Part shown: piece by piece, positions 16,626-25,500 of the stretch
How positions within the stretch are numbered: the first letter of the stretch is position 1
Layout: each line of letters starts with the position of its first letter
DNA from: Bacteroidia bacterium
Lineage (GTDB): Bacteria > Bacteroidota > Bacteroidia > J057
Assembly: GCA_030430575.1 (NCBI GenBank)
Contig: JAUIKF010000071.1
Coordinates: forward strand, 1 to 36,960
Direction of reading: 5' to 3'
DNA length: 36,960 nt
Position numbers and translations under genes: made by a program
The notes under the pieces: model-generated
The model's input: only the letters and a program-made list of their open reading frames with translations
Told to the model about the DNA's origin: nothing
The model's database searches: none

Positions 16626-17996
16626 GTGGCTAAACAAAAAACCTTATATATCTGCCAAAATTGTGGCGCACAGCACCTAAAATGGCAAGGCAAGTGCTCA
16701 TCCTGCAACGAGTGGAACTCTTTGGTAGAAGAACTCGTCGACGCCCGAATTAAGTCCTCTGGCCCGGCCATCAGCATTGGCATCGGAAATGTCCCTCAAC
16801 CGATTCACGAAATCGAATCTGCTTCCGAGCGCCGCCTCGCCACGCCTGACGGCGAGATCAATCGTGTCCTGGGCGGTGGCATCGTAGATGGCTCGGTGAG
16901 CTTGCTGGGTGGAGAGCCCGGCATCGGCAAGTCTACCTTGCTCCTTCAATTGGCCTTGCAATTGCACCCCGCCAAGATCCTCTATGTCTCTGGCGAGGAG
17001 TCCGCCCATCAGATCAAAATGCGCGCTCAGCGCATTCCCTTCACCAACGACAACCTCTTTGTTGTATCAGAGACCCGCCTAGAACGCATTGTCGAATTCA
17101 ACAAAACGATGGAGCCTGACGTCATTGTGATCGATTCCATCCAGACAGTACATACCGATGCCCTAGAGTCTGCCCCTGGCAGTGTGTCCCAGGTTCGCGA
17201 GACAGCGGCCAAGTTGATCCGATTGGCCAAGGAACAAAATGTACCCATCTTCCTTGTGGGCCACATCACCAAGGAAGGCTCTTTGGCAGGACCCAAAGTG
17301 CTGGAGCACATGGTGGACACCGTCCTGACCTTTGAAGGCGACCGCCACAACAACTACCGTGTCGTCCGCACCAATAAGAACCGTTTTGGGTCTACCATGG
17401 AGATTGGGATCTACGAGATGCTGGCCGACGGCCTGCGCGAAGTCAGCAATCCTTCGGAGATCTTCCTCTCCGAGTCGGATGAGCACTTCAGCGGCGTCGC
17501 TATCGCCGCGACTATGGAGGGCAATCGTCCCTTGCTCGTAGAGACCCAAGCGCTCGTAACGCCCCAGGCATACGGTACACCTCAGCGGTCGGCGACAGGC
17601 TTTGACCTGCGACGCCTCAGCATGCTGCTGGCCGTCCTCGAAAAGCGCTGCGGCTTCAAAATGGGCGTCAAAGACGTCTTCATCAACATGGCCGGCGGCC
17701 TGCGGGTAGAAGACCCAGCCGTGGATCTTTCTTTGATCTGCGCGGTGATTTCTTCCTTACACGATCTGCCTATTCCTCCGCTGACCGTATTTGCAGCCGA
17801 AGTAGGCCTCTCTGGCGAGATCCGCGCCGTCAACCGCATCGAAAACCGCATCGCTGAGGCGGAGAAGCTTGGCTTCACGACCATCTATGTCGCCAGTGGG
17901 CAGGCGCAGTCGCTGAGCAAGAAGTACACCAATATCCGCGTCGTAGGCGCGGGGAAGTTGGAGGAGGTCTTTCGGACAGTGTTTGGAGCGGGGTAA
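16626..17996 (+). CDS. radA: DNA repair protein RadA
   Basis: RadA is a RecA-like ATPase that drives branch migration of recombination intermediates. The 456-residue protein has the N-terminal zinc finger CQNC (10-13) ... CSSC (24-27), Walker A GGEPGIGKST (95-104), Walker B-type VIVIDSIQT, the RadA-specific KNRFG motif (251-255), and a C-terminal Lon-protease-like domain (VFINMAGGLRVEDPAVDLSL onwards). The start codon is GTG at 16626: it places the zinc finger at the standard distance, and no in-frame ATG precedes it. GC content is clearly higher than in flanking genes, though that may only reflect codon choice. It ends shortly before a 30-bp palindrome at 18039. Confidence 0.96.
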   Translation: MAKQKTLYICQNCGAQHLKWQGKCSSCNEWNSLVEELVDARIKSSGPAISIGIGNVPQPIHEIESASERRLATPDGEINRVLGGGIVDGSVSLLGGEPGIGKSTLLLQLALQLHPAKILYVSGEESAHQIKMRAQRIPFTNDNLFVVSETRLERIVEFNKTMEPDVIVIDSIQTVHTDALESAPGSVSQVRETAAKLIRLAKEQNVPIFLVGHITKEGSLAGPKVLEHMVDTVLTFEGDRHNNYRVVRTNKNRFGSTMEIGIYEMLADGLREVSNPSEIFLSESDEHFSGVAIAATMEGNRPLLVETQALVTPQAYGTPQRSATGFDLRRLSMLLAVLEKRCGFKMGVKDVFINMAGGLRVEDPAVDLSLICAVISSLHDLPIPPLTVFAAEVGLSGEIRAVNRIENRIAEAEKLGFTTIYVASGQAQSLSKKYTNIRVVGAGKLEEVFRTVFGAG

Positions 17997-18038
17997 GGGG
18001 AAAATGATGGAAGATTGAGGAAATTGGGATTCATCTTT

Positions 18039-18068
18039 GACCATTTTGTTGACGCCAACAAAATGATC
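18039..18068. repeat. 30-bp palindrome, second copy of the one inside dinD
   Basis: The sequence GACCATTTTGTTG-ACGC-CAACAAAATGATC has 13-base arms with one mismatch, a G-U pair on the - strand RNA. It matches the palindrome at 18706-18735 in 25 of 30 positions. Four of the five differences are paired changes that keep the stem intact. Read on the - strand it can encode DHFVGVNKMV, close to DHFAGVGKMV in dinD. It may be a dinD relic or a transcribed hairpin, and it lies 43 bases beyond the radA stop. Confidence 0.6.
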
Positions 18069-18159
18069 ATACGCCCTCTAATAGCCGTTTTTCACTGCTT
18101 TTTCCACCCTTTCAGGCGTTTAGGATCGAGTTCTAAATAAGTGTTCCATTTGAGTTCTA

Positions 18160-18294
18160 GGGTCGGATTACGCTTCTAGTCGTCCCACAAAGCCGAAATC
18201 CAACCCAGCATCTTCTGAAAGAAGAAGAAAAAAGATAAAGCTATCGAGGATTTCCGGATTGTGGGTTGGCTATTGGCGTAATCCTCGATGGGTC
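18160..18294. mobile_element. ~135-bp palindromic element truncating dinD
   Basis: Left part CGGATTACGC ... CCCACAA ... CGAAATCC (18164-18201) is complementary to right part GGATTTCCGGA ... GTGGGTTGGCT ... GGCGTAATCC (18248-18284). A 40-base AT-rich loop lies between them. The right part aligns with 11263-11299 of the MITE at 11146-11340 in about 31 of 37 positions, so the two belong to one family, though the outer TAGTGTTCTTTCAA ends are missing here. The dinD reading frame enters this element and stops in it. Confidence 0.7.
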
Positions 18295-18921
18295 AAATAC
18301 GGCAGTTGCTTTAGCATTAATCACCATCAAGGAGGCAAAATCAGCCAAAGGGCGTTTCTGTGGGCTTCCCCACTTTGTTTTCATTTGGCTCGTGGTATTG
18401 CCACCCAATAACACTTGATCTCCTTTGGAACGAATCCGCCCAAAACCTCTTTCATCCACCCCACGCTCATATATCACACGAGATAGCTCTGTCTCACTCT
18501 CTCTCAGTCGTTTGCGTGCTTTTACCCGTTCAGCTAGGGCAATGCGTTCTTCGATCAGCTCTTGTTTTCTGGTTTGGAGGGCAAAGTAGGATTGGGCAAA
18601 TGCAATGACTTCTTTTCGCGGATCTCCATTTTGAGCGATCAGATAGCAAGCATACCGGGTGAGCATGATATCTTCAATTTCCCGATGGGCTTTTGAGCCA
18701 ATTGAGACCATTTTGCCGACGCCGGCAAAATGGTCTTCTGGCTCTTGTTGGCTGTTTTTACAAGCTTCAATTGCCTTTTGAATCACTCCTGTGAAACGGC
18801 TCCATTTAGCGTACCCAAGTAATTGTTGAAGGTCTCGAGCAAACCAAAACTCAATGTCATCATGTTCTTGAACAGCCGCTTCAAAGGCTTCTCGGTACTG
18901 TTGGATTTTTTGTGCGTTCAT
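18241..18921 (-). CDS. dinD: DinD-like DNA-damage-inducible protein, C-terminally truncated
   Basis: The first roughly 205 of 226 residues match the DinD family: EFWFARDLQQLLGYAKWSRF, DHFAGVGKMVSIGSKAHREIED, LTRYACYLIAQNGDPRK, FAQSYFALQTRKQELIEERIAL, GRIRSKGDQVLLGG, RPLADFASLMVINAKA. After this point relatives normally run on for several tens of residues. Here the last 17 or so residues (DPSRITPIANPQSGNPR) are translated from the palindromic element at 18160-18294, which also supplies the stop codon. The protein is therefore probably shortened and possibly inactive. DinD in E. coli inhibits RecA. Its position next to radA is suggestive, but the genes are convergent. No LexA-type operator was recognised upstream. 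Confidence 0.8.
   Translation of the reverse strand: MNAQKIQQYREAFEAAVQEHDDIEFWFARDLQQLLGYAKWSRFTGVIQKAIEACKNSQQEPEDHFAGVGKMVSIGSKAHREIEDIMLTRYACYLIAQNGDPRKEVIAFAQSYFALQTRKQELIEERIALAERVKARKRLRESETELSRVIYERGVDERGFGRIRSKGDQVLLGGNTTSQMKTKWGSPQKRPLADFASLMVINAKATAVFDPSRITPIANPQSGNPR
18706..18735. repeat. Perfect 30-bp palindrome inside dinD
   Basis: The sequence GACCATTTTGCCG-ACGC-CGGCAAAATGGTC has perfect 13-base arms. It lies within the dinD coding region and encodes DHFAGVGKMV, a conserved stretch of the family, so protein constraint may account for part of it. See the related copy at 18039-18068. Confidence 0.7.
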
Positions 18922-19122
18922 TTTTGAAAGATAAAACGGTTAGAAAATAATCTGATGTAATAACACCAGACCAAACTGAAAACTAATCCTCAGTAGGTAA
19001 GGGATTTTGGTGCCGTTTTTCTTAAAAATGGAGGAAGGAGGGGGGAAATGTTGCTGAAGTAAAAATACTATTTATCCAGAGGTATTCCAAGTTAAAAGCT
19101 AGGGGAAAAGCGAGGGGTATCT

Positions 19123-19130
19123 TACTTTTG
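19123..19130 (+). promoter_or_regulatory. Candidate -7 element (TACTTTTG)
   Basis: This is an exact TAnnTTTG match ending 19 bases before the ATG at 19150, with no good -33 TTTG at the usual spacing. The octamer and its distance to the start resemble the site at 8175-8182. Confidence 0.35.
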
Positions 19131-19149
19131 ACCTACCAAATAAAAACAT

Positions 19150-19548
19150 ATGCTAAACTGTATCATCAACAATTATTACCTACCAGAAACGGAAGATGCT
19201 TGGCACATTATTGAGACCAATAATGGTTTTTATGAGCTGCGGTTAGGCGGATTTAGAAAAACGCCTTCCATAAACTTTGACCAGTATGAAAGATTGGAAG
19301 AAACAGGGGCGGATACAGTGATCAAGGAAATTTGGAGTGATGATTTTTGGCTGTATTTCATCTTATCGGACGACCGTGTCATCTCCCATGGACAAAACTC
19401 CATCGCAGCAGATGGCGAGGTGAGCATGGCGATAACATTTTCTAACAAGGATGAATTTCTAAGTGGAGATGGTGCAGACTTCTTTAGAGATGATGACATT
19501 TGGCAGTTGGCGGAAGGTCCAAAGGGGTATTCGGTGCGGAAAAGTTAA
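19150..19548 (+). CDS. Hypothetical acidic protein
   Basis: This 132-residue soluble protein is strongly acidic, especially at its end (FSNKDEFLSGDGADFFRDDDIWQLAEG), with many aromatic residues. It has no signal peptide, membrane segment or cysteine pair. The ATG at 19150 follows a candidate promoter and gives a full-length frame with natural composition. The family was not recognised. Its size, acidity and solitary position would suit an immunity-type or small regulatory protein, but nothing in the sequence demonstrates that. It is divergent from dinD and convergent with the membrane protein gene at 19617-20276. Confidence 0.6.
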   Translation: MLNCIINNYYLPETEDAWHIIETNNGFYELRLGGFRKTPSINFDQYERLEETGADTVIKEIWSDDFWLYFILSDDRVISHGQNSIAADGEVSMAITFSNKDEFLSGDGADFFRDDDIWQLAEGPKGYSVRKS

Positions 19549-19616
19549 CTTCCATCCACTTCTCCAACCAGCATGCCCAACCCCAAACTAAAAACAACAA
19601 ACCCCAAACTTCCTCC

Positions 19617-20276
19617 CTAATACCCATCGGTATGATCCACATACCGGATCCCCCGAATGATCGCCTGCGCCTTCAGCGTCGAGACGATGTCTTCGCGCGG
19701 GCATTTGACATCTTCGAAGTCTATCTCCTTGTCGACGCGGTCGATGAGGTGGAGTTCAAGCCAATGAGATTTTTCACCCATGCTGGAGATCTCCTCCCAT
19801 TTGGCGAAGAAGTAGCGGTTGACATAGGACTGGATGCCTTCCTCCGTGATTAGGATGCGGAAAGGGTTTTGTTGGAGGAAACGAAGCTGGGCAAAGAGCA
19901 GGTGGCCTGCGATGTAGACCAGAATAATGGCCAGGACATACTCAGGATTGCGCTCAGCGGTCGCGACGCCAAAGGCAATGATGAGCAGGACGATCACCAA
20001 AAAGAGCCTGATAAGCAGGCTAACCCACCGCCATGCTGAGCGAACAGGAATTTCCAATAATACTCCGTCAGTGCCATGCGTAAGCATCTTGAGGCCTGGA
20101 TTTAACCGTCGATGGATCACTTTTACCTCCAGGACCAAGAACAGCAAAATCATGTACTCAGAAATGACGTCAGAGACAATATTGTGTTGAAGGAGCAGCC
20201 ACCCTAGTACTTTGGCCAGTATTCCTCCTAGTAGGAGGAAGTAAAGGAAGTAATAATATATGCGCTTATAGTTCAT
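19617..20276 (-). CDS. Hypothetical membrane protein
   Basis: The protein has 219 residues. Four hydrophobic segments occur at about residues 6-29, 41-54, 83-104 and 112-128, followed by a soluble C-terminal part of about 90 residues (ILITEEGIQSYVNRYFFAKWEEISSM, LELHLIDRVDKEIDFEDV). The tail resembles the PH-like domains attached to small membrane proteins in Bacteroidota, in the pattern hydrophobic-ITxEGI ... W-x-E-I. This is an impression, not a family assignment. A candidate promoter lies 32 bases upstream. The function is unknown. Confidence 0.65.
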   Translation of the reverse strand: MNYKRIYYYFLYFLLLGGILAKVLGWLLLQHNIVSDVISEYMILLFLVLEVKVIHRRLNPGLKMLTHGTDGVLLEIPVRSAWRWVSLLIRLFLVIVLLIIAFGVATAERNPEYVLAIILVYIAGHLLFAQLRFLQQNPFRILITEEGIQSYVNRYFFAKWEEISSMGEKSHWLELHLIDRVDKEIDFEDVKCPREDIVSTLKAQAIIRGIRYVDHTDGY

Positions 20277-20307
20277 GCCAAGAAGTTCCTTAATACCTAT
20301 GTCGCTT

Positions 20308-20315
20308 CAAACTTA
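20308..20315 (-). promoter_or_regulatory. Candidate -7 element (TAAGTTTG on the - strand)
   Basis: On the - strand this reads TAAGTTTG, an exact TAnnTTTG match, 32 bases upstream of the ATG of the 219-residue membrane protein. The upstream box at the expected distance is poor, so support is partial. Confidence 0.35.
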
Positions 20316-20399
20316 CTCATCATCCCTCACAAGCACCAACAACCAAGGAATTTGTTGAGGATGTTAGGACTTTTCTGCTGACTTTCTCATATTCATGCC

Positions 20400-22490
20400 A
20401 TGATGTATGATGACAACAAATATTTTGACCGAGACCTGAGCTGGCTTTCTTTTAATTATCGCGTATTGATGGAGGCAATGGATGAGGAATTGCCCTTATA
20501 TGAGCGGTTGAAATTTGTTGCTATATATTCTTCGAACTTGGAGGAATTCTTCCGTGTAAGGGTAGCCTCTATCAGAAGCCTATTACGGGTAAAGAAGAAA
20601 CAGCGAAAAAAATTAGGGCTAGATCCCAAAAGTTTGCTTGCCATTATCAATTTCGAAGTAGAAGAACAGCAAGAGGTATTGGGCAAATTGTTTAATGAGG
20701 ATATCCTCCCTAACCTTGAGAAGCGAAAGATCAAATTATTACTCGACCCGCCCACCCAGGAAGCCCATCAGCACTTCTTAGATGAATTTTTCAAAAACGA
20801 GGTATTGCCCAATATGCACCCCGTGCTGTTGCGTCGGAACAAAATTGTTCATTTTTTGAGGGACGGGGCGCTGTATCTGGCAGTACGGCTAATTAAGCGA
20901 AAAATAAATCTTGAAACAGGTGAAGAGCAAGACATGTTCGATCACGCCATCGTTCAGATCCCCACCCATTACTTCCCTCGATTTATTGAACTTCCCAAAG
21001 TGGATGATGAGGTGAATATCATGTTTCTGGACGATGTGGTTCGTTTCAATTTGGACAAGATTTTTCCTGGATACAACATAGATACAAGTCATTCCATCAA
21101 GCTAACGCGGGACGCAGACTTGATGATAGAAGACGAGTTTACAGGCAATTTAGTAGATAAAATAAAGGATAGCCTGTCTAAGCGGAAAGTGGGATTGCCC
21201 TCGCGCTTTCTCTATGATGGGAAAATGCCTGAAGAGCTATTGAAATACCTGGTAGATTCATTTAAGTTGAATAAACATGAAGTCATGGAGGGCGGTCGCC
21301 ATCACAGTTTCAGCGATTTTTTCTCCTTCCCCAATCCGGTCTCTCCGCTTCTGGAACGCATCATTCCCCCTCCCCTGAGAGATCCTGAAATAGATCAGTT
21401 TGAAAACATATTTGAGGCGATCAAAGCACGGAATTACCTGTTACATTTTCCCTACCACACTTATGACCACGTATTGAGCTTTCTCAATCAGGCAGCGGCA
21501 GACTCCGATGTAGTGGAGATCAAAACCACCCAATACCGCGTAGCTTCCAACTCAGCCATCGTAGCAGCCCTTATCCGCGCAGCACAGAATGGCAAAAAAG
21601 TGACGGTCTTTGTTGAAATAAAAGCTCGTTTTGATGAAGCAAGTAACCTCAACTCGGCAAGGGAGATGGAAGCAGCTGGGGTGAAAATCATCTATAGTTT
21701 CCCGGTTCTAAAAGTTCACGCTAAAGTGGCGCTGGTTCATCGCCAAGAAGGGGATAAGTTGCAACCGTATGCCTTCCTTAGCACAGGGAATTTCAATGAA
21801 AAGACAGCTCGTCTATACGCAGACCACGGCCTCTTTACGAGAGATGAAGAAATGGCCAAGGAGCTGGAACATGTCTTTAGCTTCCTGACTGATAGGAACT
21901 ATCAGCCCCCTCCCTTCAAGCTTCTCTTGGTCGCTCAATTTAATATGAAGGAGGACTTCAAGCGGATGATCGATCGGGAGATCGAGCATGTCAAGGCAGG
22001 TCGCCCAGGCTATATCCTTATCAAGCTCAATAACCTCGAACACTATGAGATGATCGACAAGCTCTATGAAGCGAGCCAGGCAGGGGTGAAGATCGCCCTG
22101 ATTGTCAGGGGTATATGCTGCCTGAGGCCCGGTATTCCAGACCTTAGTGAAAACATCAAGGCTATTCGCATCGTGGATCAGTACCTAGAGCACGCGCGGG
22201 TCTACCTTTTCTACAATAATGGAGCAAATGATATCTATCTTGCTTCAGCTGACTGGATGCGGAGAAACCTCGATCGGAGGGTAGAAGTCGCCTTCCCAGT
22301 CCGCGTACCGGCCCTCAAGGATGAGATCTTGCACATCCTCAACCTCCAATTAGAAGACAATACCAAAGCTGTCCAATTGGATGCAAATATTAACAATATT
22401 CCCATCGAACGGCCCGAAGGGGCGCCTGAAGTCCGCGCACAGGTGGACATCTATAATTTGGTGGAGAATGGAACGTTGGGGCAATTATGA
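20400..22490 (+). CDS. ppk1: Polyphosphate kinase 1
   Basis: Ppk1 reversibly transfers the terminal phosphate of ATP onto polyphosphate at the inner membrane. The 696-residue protein contains the full domain order. The N domain starts FDRDLSWLSFNYRVL, followed by the head domain and the two PLD-like catalytic domains. The phosphorylated His is His440 in LKVHAKVALV, followed by STGNFNEKTARLYADHGLF. The second catalytic His is His598 in DQYLEHARVYLF, followed by LASADWMRRNLDRRVEVAFPV. The length matches the family (about 690). Two ATG codons open the frame (20400 and 20403), and either is possible. No exopolyphosphatase gene is adjacent. The downstream gene is on the same strand but 97 or more bases away. 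Confidence 0.97.
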   Translation: MMYDDNKYFDRDLSWLSFNYRVLMEAMDEELPLYERLKFVAIYSSNLEEFFRVRVASIRSLLRVKKKQRKKLGLDPKSLLAIINFEVEEQQEVLGKLFNEDILPNLEKRKIKLLLDPPTQEAHQHFLDEFFKNEVLPNMHPVLLRRNKIVHFLRDGALYLAVRLIKRKINLETGEEQDMFDHAIVQIPTHYFPRFIELPKVDDEVNIMFLDDVVRFNLDKIFPGYNIDTSHSIKLTRDADLMIEDEFTGNLVDKIKDSLSKRKVGLPSRFLYDGKMPEELLKYLVDSFKLNKHEVMEGGRHHSFSDFFSFPNPVSPLLERIIPPPLRDPEIDQFENIFEAIKARNYLLHFPYHTYDHVLSFLNQAAADSDVVEIKTTQYRVASNSAIVAALIRAAQNGKKVTVFVEIKARFDEASNLNSAREMEAAGVKIIYSFPVLKVHAKVALVHRQEGDKLQPYAFLSTGNFNEKTARLYADHGLFTRDEEMAKELEHVFSFLTDRNYQPPPFKLLLVAQFNMKEDFKRMIDREIEHVKAGRPGYILIKLNNLEHYEMIDKLYEASQAGVKIALIVRGICCLRPGIPDLSENIKAIRIVDQYLEHARVYLFYNNGANDIYLASADWMRRNLDRRVEVAFPVRVPALKDEILHILNLQLEDNTKAVQLDANINNIPIERPEGAPEVRAQVDIYNLVENGTLGQL

Positions 22491-22495
22491 TGAAA

Positions 22496-22546
22496 TTATT
22501 AATTGATAGATTATTGATTGATTCATTGGAAGTGATTGATAATTCC
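22496..22546. repeat. Low-complexity ATTGATTGATT word repeat
   Basis: ATTATTAATTGATAGATTATTGATTGATTCATT and GTGATTGATAATTCC follow the ppk1 stop codon. Similar GATTATTGATT words occur around the ParA-linked palindrome (29468-29491 and, reversed, 29618-29633) and at 32087-32112. It is AT-rich and could partly fold, but no T-tract terminator is obvious. Confidence 0.5.
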
Positions 22547-22586
22547 ATAAGAACTGCGTTTTCAGTTTCTATTTATCCGTTAAAAA

Positions 22587-25500
22587 ATGATGGCATATGC
22601 TCAGAACCATGTTAATAGGTCCTTTAGCAAACCATATACTTCGCCATCAGCATGTGAGGATAAATCTACGTGCGGCTGGGATGAAACGGGCGTGGGGGGC
22701 CTGCCCAGAGCGGAGTCGAAGGGACGGAAAGAAGCGCCGGCCTTGGTTGGCCCGTTTCGATTTTTTGGTTACTTTTTTCTTAAAAAAGTAACAACACAAT
22801 GGGAAAAAATCATCCTGCTAATTGGCTGTTTAATCGTTTCCACAAATGGCATAGCCCAAGACATCCGTTTCCGCCTTCTTACCACAGCCAACATCGCAGA
22901 CCTTTCTCTCGATGATCCTTTTTGGCACCAAACCGAAGCTTTTTTACGAAACATCCAAGAGCCCTTTTGCCTGCTCATCAATGGCGACCTGATAGCTACC
23001 ACAGCCTATCCCAGACTGACTACGCCAGATTCTATCCGAATCGAACGATTGGTGGGCTGGTTTGACAACCTGCCTCTCGGGCAATTGGTTCTGCTCCCAG
23101 GCGACAGAGACTGGGATGACAATGGCCCCCAAGGCTGGGAAAGTGTTCAGGCGCTGGAAGCATTTGTGAAACGCCGAAAAACGGCGGGCGTACGCTGGCC
23201 CGTCGACGACGGATGTCCAGGCCCCAAGGTCCTTGAGTTGACGCAGGACCTGGACCTTGTATGCATTCAGACCCAATGGTGGAACCACCCCTATGAACGT
23301 CCCCGACCGGCAGATGCTACCTGCAAAATCGCTACAGAAGAGGACTTTTTAGAGGCGCTAGAAGATGCGATCAAAGAATCCCAAGATCGAGATGTGGTCA
23401 TTGCAGGTCATTTTCCGTTGACTTCTCTGGGCGAATATGGGGGAAGAATGCCCCTCAAAAGCCATATTTTCCCCTTTTATCGAAATACACATGGGCAGCA
23501 CATTCCCTTGCCTTTAGTGGGAAGTATGATCACAGCTTATCGCCAGAATATTGGCAGGTCCAAAGATATCGTCAACCATCGCTTCGCCGATATCCGCCAG
23601 ACACTTGAAGACGTCTTCCTGTCCAATCGTTCCCTTATATATCTCTCTGGGCACGAACACAACCTGCAGATCCTCAGAAAAGAGGACAACTACCTCATCA
23701 ACAGTGGTTCGCCTGCCAAAGCATTCTATACGGGCAATAGCGAAGAAGCACATTATGCCCAAAAGGAGCGGGGATTAATCGAAATCACCTACCACACAGA
23801 CGGCAAGACCACCACATCTGTCCACGTTTATGAACCGAAAAAAGGCTTTGAGAAGGACTGGGGAAAAGTGTTGTTTTTATCTACCTGCATCCTCAATCCC
23901 CACGCAGCCAATGACTCTAGTAATGAAATCACGCCGCTCTCGCTGAGTTCCCAGATTCCCTTTAACCTCAGTTTTGGATTTTGTGGGGATAATCCCCTCC
24001 TTTCGATTGATGGGAGCACATTTTTTGACTCAACCCTCATACAAGCTGCTGGCCCTGTCTACAAAGCAGGAGGCCTCAAAAAATTCTTTTGGGGGAAACA
24101 CTACCGCGATGCATGGACGACCCCTGTTGCCGTTAGTTACCTCAACCTAGACACCCTTCGAGATGGCCTCGAAATGGTAAAAATTGGTGGGGGGCATGAA
24201 ACCCAATCTATCCGGTTTCTGAGTCCCTACCTCAAGGAATTCAACTTCCGCTCCATCGCCAAGAACCCTGTCAATCGCTTGAGCTATGACCTCCGTTCTA
24301 CCATTGCAGGGTATATTTTGCAAGACCAAACCTCCTCTCAGATTCCCTACGGTGCCCTTACCTTGCCTCCGCTCATGGATGCACTGGACATTTTGCACCC
24401 CTCTCCTCATCTCTACCTATTGCCGCCAGATCAGCGACTGGGCATTTATCAAGAGAATTTTGGGCACATGATGGGCCTTTTTGAGGAAAACCCCAAAGGG
24501 CCTGTTACTGGCAAGCTAGGCTTTGGCGGGGCAGACGAGGTGCGAAGAAGCTTTCGTTTTTTCAGAGAATTGTACCAAAATCACGACGCCCTGGTAGACA
24601 AAACGGCCTACGCCACCGCTCGTGTCTTCGACATCCTGATAGGCGACTGGGCACGCCATGAGGACAATTGGAAATGGGCTGGCTTCCAGCTAGGGGATCA
24701 AATGGTCTACCGCCCTATTCCACGAGATAGGGACCAAGCCTTTTCCCTCCGCGATGGCCTTTTTCCCTGGCTGGCCGATCGCCGATGGATTCGGCCGCAA
24801 GGCGAGCATTTTGGTTATTCCATCGGGGATGTCCATAGCCTGACCTGGTCGGCGCGCCACCTCGATCGATTGCTCGGCAATCAACTAGACCACCAGCAAT
24901 GGCAGTTTGTGGCAGAAGATGTGCAGCATCGGCTAACTGATTCACTGATTGCCCTGGCCATCAAGCGATTACCACCAGAGGTATACGCCAAAGATGGGCA
25001 AAAAATCATCAAAAAACTGATCAGTCGCAGGGATGAATTAGGTACTTCAGTCCACCGTTTTTATCATTTGCTCGCCAAGGAAGTAGATGTGGTGGGATCA
25101 AATATGGAAGAATATTTTGAGGTGGTGCGGGCAGCAAATGGGAGTGTGGAGGTATTTATGTACAATAGAGATCGGGAAGCGTCGGATCAAAAGGGCAATA
25201 AATTTTATTATTACCGAAAATTCGTCCCTGATGAGACGAAAGAAGTTCGATTATTTGGCTTGGGGGGAGATGATGTATTTGTGCTAAGGGGAAAAAGTCC
25301 TCGTTCGATTTTGGTGCGGGTCGTGGGCGGCCCTGGTGCAGACATCATCCAGGATTCCTCTCGCGTAGGCGGCCCCAATAAGCGTACATGGGTTTATGAG
25401 CGTGACACCACCAGCCAAGTGAACCTTGGCCGTGAAGGGAAGTTTGTTTACAACGTCCATGACAATGCCTTTAACTATGATCGCAAGGCATTTGCCTACG

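Noticed and set aside
16626-18921. radA-dinD as a joint DNA-damage operon
   Set aside because: The genes are convergent and separated by palindromes. No shared promoter or LexA-type site was recognised.
19150-19548. Immunity protein of a contact-dependent or polymorphic toxin system
   Set aside because: Only size and acidity suggest this. No toxin, RHS/VgrG or delivery gene is nearby, so it was left as hypothetical.
22597-22791. 64-residue frame MLRTMLIGPLANHIL... ending in FLVTFFLKK
   Set aside because: It is translated from a dispersed intergenic repeat. The phrases PERSRR and FLVTFFLKK typify spurious Bacteroidota ORFs.
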